The notes below the pieces were generated by a model. It did not search any database and was not told where the DNA came from. It saw only the letters and a program-made list of their open reading frames with translations. Below, piece after piece: positions 37,861 through 48,589 of a stretch of DNA of 64,000 nt; position 1 is the first letter of the stretch, and each line of letters begins with the position of its first letter. This DNA comes from Candidatus Altimarinota bacterium (GTDB lineage: Bacteria > Cyanobacteriota > Cyanobacteriia > Cyanobacteriales > Microcystaceae). The stretch lies in assembly GCA_012031035.1 (NCBI GenBank), contig JAAUUT010000015.1, positions 1 to 64,000 of the forward strand, written 5' to 3'. The position numbers and the translations under genes were made by a program.

Positions 37861-39987
37861 TTATTCAGGAATATTTAAAACATCATCGCTAAAAACGATC
37901 GCACGAGCAAGGCGACTATTGATATCGGGTAAATTTTTTTCCTTAGTTAAACAATCGCCACCCGTATCAGCTAGCGGGACAGTCGGAATGACTTGACTTT
38001 TTGGCAGAGAAGTTCCATTTTTCAGGCGATCCGCGTAGCACTGACCTAGGAAATCGTACATGATATCTAATGCTTGCATGAAATAATAATGTAACGGAAT
38101 CTGCGTATCGATATCAAAAACTTGGTTGAGTGCATCCAAGTGATGAGCATTCGTCACCTCAATATAAACAAGCTGGCTCTTATCTCCCTCAATTTTTTGA
38201 TTTAAACCATAATAGGAACGAGAGGTAAAATTAACGTGCAATAAAGCATCATCTCGACCGTGTACGATTATTGTCGGTTTTCCTTGCAGATTGCCAGTCG
38301 CTAAAATTTCCTCAATTCCTGCTTGTACGCGCTGGGAGTTAGTCGCTTGTTCGTCGCTTAGGGTCATTTCCGTATCTGTCGCTAACTGTCGCAAGCAGAA
38401 AGCACCTTGTAAATTGCTATCCTCGCTGTAGAGATAGTTGATTCCAGTACCACTGTTGCCGCGATTATCAATGATATTAGTTTGATTACTCGGTGGAATC
38501 CCATTACTCGATCTAAAATCGTTGGCTAAATCTGAAGTCGATTTAGCGATAGGCGAGTTGTTACCTATACTGCAAGCATAGCTGTAGCCGCATAGATTAT
38601 CTACTACGCTGAAACGTCCGTAAGCATTGGCATATAAAACCGCGATCGCGCTATTGACAAATGCGGCATTATATACATGAGCAATGGTATTCGTGCTTTC
38701 TAGGGTTCCATAGTCATTTAAGCGTTTTTGGGATTCGGCAATTTGTTCTTCTAACGTATCGCTATTCAATAAACCAGCTTGGCGTAAAGCGGTACAGCGT
38801 CCCGGTATTCCTGCTAAAAATCCGCCGCTTTTTACCCCCCTCGTTCCCCCCTTAGCAAGGGGGGATGAAAGGGGGGTGGGATTCCAACCAAAAGCCATCT
38901 CAATTCCCGCACTAGCACATGGTTGATAGAGATTGTAATAAGTAATGTAATCGAGTAGCGTCTTTCCATGTACGCTATTGGGAAAGATTTTATCGCCCTG
39001 CTTGATGCTAAAACCTTCTGTATCGGGCAATTTACGGGGATTGATATTGGGTTCGGATACGACGACTGCATTAATTAATCCCTGAGAATCTTGTTCTGCT
39101 GCACGCAAGGAAGCTGCACCGCCATTAGAGATCCCAGAAGCAATGACGATAGTATTTTCTGGAGTAATCGTTCTAAAAACCTCCGAACCCGAAGCTAAAC
39201 CAAAGTTTTCTTCGAGATTGAGGATATAATAAGCAAATTCGATCGCGTCTAAAACATGTTTACCCCAATCGGCTTCGGGGTTTTGTTGGGAGTGAGCGTG
39301 TTTGTAAGCGATACGGTAAGGATAGCGAGTATTATAAGTTGCTAAATCCATAGCCGCCGTGCCTGAAGCAATAAAATTAGCGATCGCGCCAACTTCCGCT
39401 ACTTTGCCTCGTCTACCGTCGATAAGATTGACCGTATCTGTATTAAGATCGTGGATGCCAATCCCCGTTCCTTTATCAGTATAAGCAACCGCACAACGAT
39501 TTTTTAAGCCCCATTCTCCAACCGCAATTCCCCCATAAACGCCGCGAGAACCAGAGGAAGGAACCACGAGAATACAAGGATTTTCGCGATCGAAAGTGTC
39601 GGGAATCTGCACCATCATTGTGACATTTTGGCAATTGCTACCATCGTCGGCATAGGCAATATATTCTTTGCCAGCAACCTTCCCATCGCCGCTAGGGGTC
39701 GAAAAACGACTGGGGACGGCACAACCGTATAAAGTGCCATAACCCGCCTTAGCGCGTAAATCTACCAAGCCTTTGTACTGATTGACAATCGTCGCACGAC
39801 GAATTTCTGCTGAAGTAGGATTTTCGGGGTCTGCTGCGGTTGGCGGCAAATTTATCAAACCATCTTGTCCTAAACCTGCGGTTAATAGGTCGTCGCTAAC
39901 TCCGTCATAGTAATGCTTCGAGATTGCACCTTTGACGAAAGAGGGTAAGATGTTGATTCGATGCACCGATTCCATAGGCGATCCCAC
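37861..39987 (-). CDS. 3-hydroxybutyrate oligomer hydrolase
   Basis: Hydrolyses 3-hydroxybutyrate oligomers released from polyhydroxybutyrate. The 708-residue protein is of the 3HBOH family: TYGCAVPSRF-like start of the core (TLYGCAVPSRFSTPSGDGKV), VVPSSGSRGVYGGIAVGEWG, GISNGGAASLRAAEQ with the likely nucleophile Ser, VVSEPNINPR, and IIVHGRDDALLHVNFTSRSY with the Asp/His of a triad. No signal peptide is obvious, so an intracellular or unconventional location is possible. A repeat element is inserted in frame near residue 375. No phaC or depolymerase gene lies nearby. Confidence 0.85.
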   Translation of the reverse strand: MGSPMESVHRINILPSFVKGAISKHYYDGVSDDLLTAGLGQDGLINLPPTAADPENPTSAEIRRATIVNQYKGLVDLRAKAGYGTLYGCAVPSRFSTPSGDGKVAGKEYIAYADDGSNCQNVTMMVQIPDTFDRENPCILVVPSSGSRGVYGGIAVGEWGLKNRCAVAYTDKGTGIGIHDLNTDTVNLIDGRRGKVAEVGAIANFIASGTAAMDLATYNTRYPYRIAYKHAHSQQNPEADWGKHVLDAIEFAYYILNLEENFGLASGSEVFRTITPENTIVIASGISNGGAASLRAAEQDSQGLINAVVVSEPNINPRKLPDTEGFSIKQGDKIFPNSVHGKTLLDYITYYNLYQPCASAGIEMAFGWNPTPLSSPLAKGGTRGVKSGGFLAGIPGRCTALRQAGLLNSDTLEEQIAESQKRLNDYGTLESTNTIAHVYNAAFVNSAIAVLYANAYGRFSVVDNLCGYSYACSIGNNSPIAKSTSDLANDFRSSNGIPPSNQTNIIDNRGNSGTGINYLYSEDSNLQGAFCLRQLATDTEMTLSDEQATNSQRVQAGIEEILATGNLQGKPTIIVHGRDDALLHVNFTSRSYYGLNQKIEGDKSQLVYIEVTNAHHLDALNQVFDIDTQIPLHYYFMQALDIMYDFLGQCYADRLKNGTSLPKSQVIPTVPLADTGGDCLTKEKNLPDINSRLARAIVFSDDVLNIPE
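38834..38877. repeat. G-run/C-run palindromic repeat inserted within the hydrolase gene
   Basis: A near-palindrome of C6, C6, G6 and G6 blocks (CCCCCCTCGTTCCCCCC then AAGGGGGGATGAAAGGGGGG) of the dispersed type common in cyanobacterial genomes. It adds the in-frame residues PLSSPLAKGGTRGV to the host protein without a stop. Confidence 0.75.
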
Positions 39988-40006
39988 TTTGCGATCGGGA
40001 CAATAA

Positions 40007-42204
40007 TTACAAATTATTAAGCAAAAACTCAGTCATCGCATCGCTATTCATCGGTTTAGAAAACCAATATCCTTGTCCCGAATGACAGCTTAGATTTTTC
40101 AATTGCGAGACTTGTTCCGGTGTTTCTACCCCTTCAGCAACAACATTCATGCCTAAAATTAAACCCAAATTGACGATCGCCCTAACAATTTCGTCGTGTT
40201 CGTCTTCGGTTCCTAATTGCTTTATAAACGAGCGATCGATCTTTAACACATTAAAGGGAAAGCTGTGCAAATAACTTAAAGAAGAATAACCCGTCCCGAA
40301 ATCATCGAGACAAACTTGTAAGTTGCGCTCCCGCAAAAGATCGAGCAAAACTGTTGCTGCTTCAGTATTTTCGATGACGACACTTTCGGTAATTTCCAAT
40401 TTGAGGCTGTTGCCGTCAAGACCCGTTTCTTCAAGGATGCGATCGAGAAATTCGATTAATCCCGACTGATAAAAATGTTTGCCAGAAAGATTGACACTTA
40501 TGGTCAAAGGTGCTAAGTCTGGAAATTCTTTTTGCCAAATGCTTAACTGATGACAAGCCATTTTTAAAACCCAGCGATCGAGTTGAACGATTAATCCGGT
40601 TTCTTCTGCGATCGCGATAAAATCGATTGGCGAAATTATTCCCTTTTCGGGATGCTGCCAGCGAACAAGCGCTTCAAAGCCTTCGATTTGTTGAGTCGTT
40701 AAAGAAAAAATCGGTTGATAAAAAACCGAAAATTCCGAGGTTTGTTCTTCTGAAGACGCTATTCCAGCGATCGCGCGACGCAAGTCGTTTTCTAGCTGCA
40801 ATCGTTTGAGTGCATAGGCGTGCATCGAGGGGTCGAAAACCTCGCACTGTTCCTGCGCGCGAGATTTAGCGCGATACATGGCAATATCGGCATCTCGCAA
40901 AAGATCGGTTACGTGTTCGGGATTATTGTAAATTTGAATATCCCCAAGAACAATGCCAATACTAGCCGTGACAAAAATTGCTTGATTATCTAGGAGAATC
41001 GGTGGTTTTAGCGCTGCTTGAATGCGATTGGCGATGGCGATCGCATCGCTTTTATCGGCAATATCTTCGAGTAAAATGGCAAATTCATCGCCTCCCCAGC
41101 GTGCAACCGTATCTCCAATACGCTGACATTTCTCTAAGCGTTGAGCGACTGAAACCAAAAGACGATCTCCAAATACGTGACCGAGACTATCGTTAATAAT
41201 CTTAAAGCGATCGAGATCTAAAAAAGTAAGGCAAAGAGATTGCTATCGTGTTGTCGCTGGCTGCGTCGAATGGCTTGCTTGAGGCGATCGATCAGTAGAT
41301 TGCGGTTGGCAAGTTCTGTAAGTCCGTCGTGGAAGGCATCGTATCGCAATCGTTCTTGAATTTTTTTAGGTTCGGTAATATCGGTAGTAATTCCATCAAT
41401 GCGGAGGGGAGTGCCTTTTGCATCGGTAATTAAACGAGCGCGAACGCTAATCCAGTTAATATCTCCATTGGGTAACAAGATTCGATACTCTAGGTCTTGT
41501 CTGAGTGTCGAATACAAAGCGTTGAGTGCTTCTTCGACTCGTTCTTTGTCTTCTGGATGAATGACTTCGCGCCACAAATTAATGTTTTCGATAAATTCTG
41601 CTATTTTACGCCCGTAGACTTTTTCTACCGCCGTGTTGAGAAAAAGTAGCTGAAAGTTATGGGGATCGAGCGACCAAACGACATCTTCTAGGGAACTGAG
41701 AATACTATCTAAGCGATCTTGGTTGAGTTGCAGCGCTTGTTCGTTGGTTCGCAGTTCTATTTCTATTTCCTGGTAAGTTTCTAGTTGGTGTTGAAGTTCG
41801 AGATTTAGTTGCCGAGTTTTTTCATTTTCTTGCGCTATGCTTTCTAAAATTTTTGATAGAGTAACCAATCCAAACACTCGACCATTTTGGGTAATGATAG
41901 GTAGATAGTCGAGGCTATGTTGTTGCAAAACTTGCAGTAGCGATGAACTGTCTGTTACATCATTAATGCAAATGGTAATGGGGTTTCGATTGATGACTTG
42001 GGCGATCGCACGCGATTCCCAATCTTCCCTCGATGTGATTAATTGTAAGAGTTCTTGTTGACTAAAAATCCCAATAAATTTCTCTTCCTCGATCGCTAAG
42101 ACACAATTGGCTTGTGTATCTTTCATTAATGCGATCGCTGCTTTAACTGAGGTTTGAGCAGAAACGATCGCGGGATTTTTATCGATCGCTTTGTCTGGAT
42201 TCAT
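40007..42204 (-). CDS. CBS-PAS-GGDEF-EAL cyclic-di-GMP protein, one frame break
   Basis: Order: a CBS pair (residues 1-130), a coiled stretch, PAS/PAC (about 160-290, with IHPEDKERVEEAL and WISVRARLITD), a GGDEF domain (ARWGGDEFAILLED) and an EAL domain (FEALVRWQHPEKG, DDFGTGYSSLSYL, GVETPEQVSQL). Both catalytic signatures look intact. The frame breaks at a six-A run (41220-41225, + strand); with seven it reads LLFLDLDRFKIINDSLGHVF, restoring the GGDEF N-terminus and a 732-residue protein. It is the last gene of the run OmpA-GTPase-GGDEF/EAL, 28 bases after the GTPase gene. CBS may sense adenine nucleotides and PAS a small ligand. Confidence 0.9.
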
Positions 42205-42232
42205 AAAAATTTCATTTTTTTATGTTATCTAA

Positions 42233-42763
42233 CTAAATATTCGTGCGTTTCATCATGCTATGGGTTAATTTCTGAAAAATTTCATCTACATTTTGTCCGG
42301 TTTTAGCAGAAGTCATGTAAGTGACAATAATTTCAGGATAGTCAGAAAACTTCTCAGTTTCATAGAATTCGTCTTCTTGTAAATCTGCTTTATTTAAAGC
42401 AACAATCAATTTAATTCCTTTAGGATTAACAGAAGTCGCTAACTGAGCATGTTCTCGAACGCGATCGATGGTATCTTGACGATTGATATCGGCGACGATA
42501 ACAGCACCCGTTGCGCCTTGTAAGTAACTCGGCGTAATCGCATGAAATTTGGTTCTTCCTTCGAGATCCCAAATTAATAATTGAATTTGCTGCGATTCTA
42601 AGCTGTTCTGCTTGGGAATTTCGACCAATTTTCGAGAAATTTTGACTCCAAGGGTAGATAAATATTGATCGCTAAACTGTCGATCTACAAAACGACGAAT
42701 CAGGCTAGTTTTACCGACTCCATAGTCGCCGAGAAAACAAATTTTTTTTGAGATTACGGACAT
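42233..42763 (-). CDS. Ras/Rab-like small GTPase
   Basis: A 176-residue GTPase from ATG 42763 (MSVISKKICFLGDYGVGKTS). G1 is GDYGVGKTS, G3 is WDLEGRTKF, G4 is ALNKADLQ and G5 is MTSAKTGQNV, so it should bind and hydrolyse GTP. It resembles prokaryotic Ras-superfamily proteins (MglA/Rup types) rather than ribosome GTPases. Upstream 15 codons in frame are probably untranslated leader. It sits between the OmpA/BON gene and the c-di-GMP gene on the same strand, which suggests one process. Confidence 0.9.
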   Translation of the reverse strand: MSVISKKICFLGDYGVGKTSLIRRFVDRQFSDQYLSTLGVKISRKLVEIPKQNSLESQQIQLLIWDLEGRTKFHAITPSYLQGATGAVIVADINRQDTIDRVREHAQLATSVNPKGIKLIVALNKADLQEDEFYETEKFSDYPEIIVTYMTSAKTGQNVDEIFQKLTHSMMKRTNI

Positions 42764-42957
42764 AGATTGGGATAGTCCTTCGGAAAACAAGGGGAATAAG
42801 GAAGGCAAGGGAAAGTCGGAAGTCAGAAGTCGCGCTGCGATGGATGTTCGTCGTCCTCCTCGCTTCGCTCCGTCCGGGCGAGCCTGGCGCGGCGGATAAG
42901 GGAAGTAAATTTACTACTGAACTCCTGAACCTCTAAATGCTAATTACTGATAACTGG

Positions 42958-45197
42958 TCACTGGTCACTGAATTGGTTGGGGGGAACAAATACTTCAAAG
43001 CGAACGCATCGACTTAACCATAAGGGGTGGTCTGGGGTTACACCTGGGGGAAGTTTAGGGCTGCTAATAACTTGCAATCTGGCTGGGTTAATCTGTTCGG
43101 CGAGCAATGCTTGCTCGATTAGGCGAGCGCGTTGCATTCCTAACATCTGATTTTTGGCTTGAGGGCCTTTATAATCAGTATGACCGATTATTCTCAAATA
43201 AACTTTTGGATTGCGATCGAGAAATTGTCGAATCGCTCTAAGTTGACTGACGATATCGGGAGAACTAAATTGAGTCGAACCCGATTCAAAATAAATGCGA
43301 GTTTCCAGAATTGGTCGAATTTGTACGATATTAGTAACGGTTTCAACCCCTGGAATTTTTTCAAAGGCCTGAGTTATTTCTTCAGCATCGTTAAAATCGG
43401 GTACTATTCCTTCCAAAGTAACTGTTTTAGTTCCGTAATCGTGTTGGCTAGTAATTGCGATGCCGTCTTTTTGATTAAAAATCCAAGTGACTCTTTCGAC
43501 CTCGCCTGCGGTTTGAACGGGGTCGGCTGGGACGTTGACGGCGGTAATTTGATTGTTTAGGTTGAGATTCGGTGCTACAACAGCGGCTATATTTCCTGCT
43601 TTGCCTTTTAAATATTGGTTAGGAACTCTTCCGGTTAGGGTTAATCGATCGCCGCGAACTTCAGGGACAATTCGATAGATCGATAACTCAGGCTCGGCAT
43701 CTAGTGCATTAGCGGTTTGAGATTCAATACGATCGGCTCTTATAGAACGATAGATTACAAATCCCCAAATTGCCAATAAGCAAGCGACGATAAACAGCAA
43801 CGCATAGGGAGGTTTCGAGGATTTTTCTCGTGTCTCGGTCTTAGTTAACTTTTCTAGTAACAATTCTACTGCATTGGGGATCGTTGCAGGATTGCCATCG
43901 TAGACAGCAATCAGTTTGCCATATTTAAGGACAATCCTGCTAAGCGTTTTTTTGAGTCGCTGGGTGAATTGTTTGGAAGGTGCGCCTTTAACTACGGCGG
44001 CAATGTAGCAATAACCCGCTACTTCTAAAATAATTTGAGAGGCATCATATTCGATTTGGTGAAGTTCGGAAAATTCTCCAGGTTGAACGATTCCCTCATT
44101 GACGAAGCTGCGAATAGCGGTTAGCAATCCTGCTAGCATATCGGCTTCTAGCCTCAACTCCAAAGAGGGATGAACTTCGCGAATGACTAAACCCGATGCT
44201 TTGTGAATGAGAAAAACTGCTTGTACTTCATAGTTAACGGCTTCTTGAAGGATTAGTTCTGCTTCGGAAACTCCCTGAATTTTGGCGCGAATTTTGCGTT
44301 TTATTCCTTCTATACTGAAAGCCGATTCTACTTTGTCATTGATAGTTTTGACGAGTTCTACCATGTATTTTGAGATGGTGCTGCCAATAACGGGATAGAG
44401 AGCATCTACCATCGCATCTTGTTCGACTCTAATTTGCGTTTTGATTGCTTCACCCATTTCTGGGCCGAGGGTTTTAGCAATGGAATCGGGATCGAGTCGA
44501 ATTTGTTCTTGTATGGCGATCGCCATTTCTGGCGCGATCGCTTTCGCAATTTCTGTTGGCGATTGTTTGATTTCGAGCGTAATTGCGGTTGGAAGAATCG
44601 TTGCGATCGCCTCTCCCATTTTTCGACATCTTGTTGCGATCGCTCTTGAATTGCTTTATCTAAAATAGGAACGATTGCTTTAAGTAATGAGTCTTGCGAC
44701 TCAAGATTTTTGAGATTAAGTAATTCTGTAATTAATGGAATAATTGGGTCAATTAATTCCGTTGGTTGATAAACTTGTTGTTCTATTTTTTCTAATTTTT
44801 TTTGAATAGCATCAATTGTCTGACGCAAGTCCCACGAGATCGATTCTTCTGTAGATGTTTGTTTGGCTTGTTTCGCTGAGGAATTCAAACCATCTTGGGA
44901 GTTCTTGTTAAGATTAAGATTTTCTTGAGGAGGTGAAGAAATTGGTGCGGGTTTTGAAGGCGCTTGAGATTCGGGAATCGATTTTTTAGCGGAATCGCGC
45001 AAATATGAAGCTTTTTGAGAATTTGCTTCGGGGTTGAATCGAGTTGTAATAGGATTGTGGGGATTGGAACCGTCTTCCTCGGTTGCTTGCAGTTCTAACA
45101 ATAGTTTAAAAAAATCCTCAAGCGATTCTGCTGCTTGCGAATTTGAATTGGAGAACTGTGAATGATTATTTGACGAATTTTCCTCCGAGTACGCCAT
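42958..45197 (-). CDS. OmpA-domain protein with BON-like repeats and transmembrane helix, one frame break
   Basis: A 746-residue protein once one T is added to the five-T run at 44619-44623 (+ strand); otherwise it reads as two overlapping frames. Parts: a disordered, Ser/Gln-rich N-terminus; helical repeats (EIAKAIAPEMAIAIQEQI); a cytoplasmic alpha/beta domain with AVFLIHKASGLVIREV and AGYCYIAAVVKGAPSKQF that recalls roadblock/LC7-type folds; one transmembrane helix (ALLFIVACLLAIWGFVIY); two BON-like domains (LTLTGRVPNQYL, VTLEGIVPDFND); and a C-terminal OmpA peptidoglycan-binding domain (RIIGHTDYKGPQAKN). It should span the cytoplasmic membrane and bind the cell wall. Upstream is a coiled-coil gene, downstream the GTPase. 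Confidence 0.85.
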
Positions 45198-45257
45198 TGC
45201 CTGCTACCCGCTACCCGATTTTTTCATTTTTTTAGTTTAATCTAAGGCGATCGCTTA

Positions 45258-45902
45258 CTACTCTGAGGGCGTTTGTTGCATTTCATGTTGTTCTGGTAAC
45301 AAAAATTCTGCTTTAACTTGATGGTCTGCGGCTTCTTTTAAATTTGGCACAAACTCAGTTCCTTTAATTTTTAAGCATAATTCAAACAAAACCTCTGCTA
45401 AATCTCTCCGAGAGACTTTTCCCTCTTTGAGATCTGTCATTCCTTTTTCCATCTCCGTAAAAAATTGTTGTTTTAAAACTTGAAAATCTCCTTCTAATTT
45501 TTCTTTGGTTTGTAAAACTTCATTTCTTAAAAGATTAGTTTGGTAATTTACTTTTTTATCTAAAGCATCAACTCCCTGAGTCACTTTTTTATTGGTTGAT
45601 TCTATAGCTTGTTGTAGTTTGCTGGTTTCTTCATGAGTCGTTAAACTGAGATATTTAAGTTTTTTCTCAAGCGAATCCAAACCAGAGCGAATTTCAGTAG
45701 AAAGAGACTCTTGGAGTTGAGTTAAGCGATCGCGCATTTCCGACTGGAAGTTAGTCAGTTCCGATTCGAGTTTATCAAGACGGCTGTCGTTGCTTTCAAA
45801 GAGTTGTTCGTATTCTTTAATTTTGTTCCCAAATAATAAATGGCGAATTTGATCGATATTTCCCAATCGGTCTTTCATTTCCTCTTTGGTGATGTCAGTC
45901 AT
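45258..45902 (-). CDS. Coiled-coil protein
   Basis: The 214-residue product is mostly heptad-like coiled coil from about residue 40 to 160 (LDKLESELTNFQSEMRDRLT, LQQAIESTNKKV), with a C-terminal small domain RRDLAEVLFELCLKIKGTEF. No enzyme motif. It ends 60 bases before the OmpA-domain gene on the same strand and probably belongs to its operon, possibly as a scaffold. ATG at 45902. Confidence 0.75.
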   Translation of the reverse strand: MTDITKEEMKDRLGNIDQIRHLLFGNKIKEYEQLFESNDSRLDKLESELTNFQSEMRDRLTQLQESLSTEIRSGLDSLEKKLKYLSLTTHEETSKLQQAIESTNKKVTQGVDALDKKVNYQTNLLRNEVLQTKEKLEGDFQVLKQQFFTEMEKGMTDLKEGKVSRRDLAEVLFELCLKIKGTEFVPNLKEAADHQVKAEFLLPEQHEMQQTPSE

Positions 45903-46227
45903 CTTTTATCAATCTCCAATGTGTATAACTTAAATGTCACCTAAGTTTATAGTATGTTATTTTTAGTGAATTGAAGCAAGACAAGCTAGTTATTGTCAAG
46001 TTGTTAGTTATCTTTTCAGAACAAATTAACCATTTTTTAATCTAGCTTGCTTTGGTATGATTTAAGATAATGTCAGCCGAATTTCCCCTCTGTAGAGGCG
46101 GTGGGTATAGATTTTGACAAATTTGTGAAAGTAGAGAGTTTTTTGGCTTCTTCCAAAACAAGCTATGGAGGGGCTTTAGTTTTGTTAAGCTAAAGATTGA
46201 TTATTCAATCAGCGATCGGATATAGAT
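45903..46227. other. Intergenic region between divergent operons
   Basis: About 325 bases holding the promoters of the coiled-coil/OmpA operon (leftward) and yggT (rightward). A small hairpin CCTCTGTAGAGG occurs near 46089. No operator or RNA was recognised. Confidence 0.4.
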
Positions 46228-46515
46228 ATGGATCTTGTTAGCTTGGGAACTTTACTGCTCAGTTTATTGTTTGGGCTAATGACCTTGCTTTTTATTTTGC
46301 GGATTGTTTTAACTTGGTATCCTCAAGTCGATCTCAACCGTCTTCCCTTCAATTTAGTGGCTTGGCCGACAGAACCTTTTCTCGTTCCAGTACGCAAAGT
46401 CGTTCAGCCTATAGGTGGTGTAGACATCAGTCCGATTATTTGGGTGGCGATTTGTACCCTCTTGCGAGAAATTCTTCTCGGACAGCAGGGAATCATAACA
46501 ATGGCATTGCGTTAG
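46228..46515 (+). CDS. YggT/Ycf19 family membrane protein
   Basis: The 95-residue protein has two hydrophobic hairpins (LLSLLFGLMTLLFILRIVLT and SPIIWVAICTLLREILLG) around WPTEPFLVPVRKVVQPIGGV, which is diagnostic for YggT/Ycf19. In cyanobacteria and chloroplasts such proteins have been linked to thylakoid and chlorophyll (nucleoid) distribution and cytochrome b6f assembly (CCB3). Exact role here not deducible. ATG 46228. Confidence 0.9.
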   Translation: MDLVSLGTLLLSLLFGLMTLLFILRIVLTWYPQVDLNRLPFNLVAWPTEPFLVPVRKVVQPIGGVDISPIIWVAICTLLREILLGQQGIITMALR

Positions 46516-46559
46516 TGGAATGGCGATCGCTTACACTTAAATAGACTTCAAATTAATAT

Positions 46560-48463
46560 TTAAGGCTCAATTAAATATTTCTCTTTTTGTCTTCTTTGGG
46601 TAAGTTGTTTCCATTGTTTGAGAGCTTTAAAATCATAATCAAAAATAACTTTAATAACGGGTAAACCAGTAGCTACTAGGGCTGCAATTATCCAGGTATT
46701 AGATAAACCAACTATTAAGCCTACTCCTAAACTAATCCCAAAAGCTGGGATTAATCGAGATAGGATGATTGTATTTCTGTGTCTAACATTATTCTTGCGA
46801 CAATCCTTAGCAGTTTTAATCGAAGTCCAAATTGTCGCTTTAACTCCGATAATAATAAGTGTAGATAATACCAATATTTTTATATAAAAAGTCCAAAAAT
46901 TAATATTGGGGGAATTAGAAACTACGGCTAAAGAAACCCCTGCAAGAACTACGAGAAAAGGTACGATTATAGCTCCAAAATTACCTCCAATCTCTTCATA
47001 GTTTGATTGTTTTAATTGTTGAGAACCCAACAAAGAACCAAGAATTCTTCCAAGCAACCACCCAAGTAAAACTCCTAGTGGGGTTCCAGTAGAAATCCCA
47101 AAGAAAACAGTAAAAAAATAGCACCAAGATTTTCATCATTAGATATCTCTCCTAACAAATCTCCATCAAATGTGTTGATTGTCCACGCTCCCACTATTGT
47201 TACCAAAGGAGCAATTAAAGATAGTAAAAAAGAATTATAAGGAAGTGTGAGAACATCGATCGGCACCGATATAAAATGCCGAGAATTACCATGATTAGAT
47301 ATAAATGTTTTAGTAGTTGGAACTGAAGCTGTTTGTACTTTCAACTTAATCTTATAGGGATTGAGTGCAGCATTAGTATGTAAAAGAATCCAGCGTTGAT
47401 AAAAACTATCTGCTTTTAACTGACAAGTATTAACTGTTATTTTGCATTTAATTTTATTGCTTTTAAATTTTTTGGGAGTAATTGAAATCCAACCATGAGT
47501 ATTAGGAGTATGAGGGGGATCTTTGCTATTAGCTGCAACTTGTAAACTTCCCTCTAAAATAGTTTCTGGGATAGGATTTTCAATTGTAATAGTCTGCGTT
47601 ATTTTTTCTACAAGTCGAGTCGCTTTAAATTCAAGTACGGATTGACTTAATTTAACTTCAGGCGATCGCGTTATAGAAATAGATTCAAGAGCCTTTAAAG
47701 CCTCTTGAGCATTGGAAAAACGCTGTTTTGGATCGGGTCGTACCATCTGTTTTAACCAGCGAATAAACTCTACGCTAAACTCTGACACCCGATGTTCAAA
47801 TTGGAGACAATTACTACTTAAGTCAATTAAATTGCCAATTTCTGTTGATTTTGTTCCTGTTATTAAACAAATTAGCGTCGCACCTAATCCATAAAGATCG
47901 GAAGCTTTAGTTAATGATAAATTATGCAATTGTTCGGGTGGCATAAAACCGAATGTGCCAGCGGCAAAACTACTCAGGTTAACCGAACCTTCCCCAATTC
48001 TCGAAAAACCAAAATCTACTAAATAAATATTAAATTGCTCATCGATAAGGATATTTTCGGGTTTAATATCGCGATGAATTACTGGCGGAATCCGGTTTTG
48101 CAAATATACGAGGATTTCTAAAAGTTTGATGGCAATATCTTTAATGCGATCGCGCGTCCAACTACGCTGTAAAGATAGAGGTAGAGCATCTTTGTATTCT
48201 TGCACCAGGCAAATTCCATCACCAGAATCGAAATGGTTTAAATAGCGTGGAATGCCAGAATGTTCTAGTTTTTGTAGCGTCTTTATTTCTTGTTCGATGA
48301 TTTTATAGTCTTCCCAGGTACTATCTTTGATAAATTGAAATTGTTTGAGAACAACGGGTTGGTGATTATTAAGATTGACAGCTTTGTAAGCGATTCTTCC
48401 ACCATAGGTATTGTGTCCCAATCGTTCGATAATTTCGTAGCCGTAAGAAGTAAAATCAGACAT
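46560..48463 (-). CDS. Ser/Thr protein kinase with immunoglobulin-like and membrane C-terminus, one frame break
   Basis: The kinase domain (residues 1-265) has HRDIKPENILID, LVDFGFSRIGEG and GTFGFMPPEQ. The middle (ATRLVEKITQTITIENPIP and DPPHTPNTHGWISITP) is the beta-sandwich common after cyanobacterial kinases. The frame stops at 47075 in FLLEPH; adding one base to the seven-A run 47112-47118 (+ strand) continues as TVFFGISTGTPLGVLLGWLL and joins the next frame (46560-47057), a membrane domain with about four helices. Total 634 residues. It probably reports on membrane state; targets unknown. Confidence 0.88.
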
Positions 48464-48589
48464 AGCTCGTAACTTGAATTGATTAAGAATAAAAAAATAA
48501 TGGGCGAGCGTCTTTAACTAATTTCAATCGTCCATATAAAAATGCGATGGATACCATAGATAAGTCATCGATCTGCTTTTCCTTGACTA

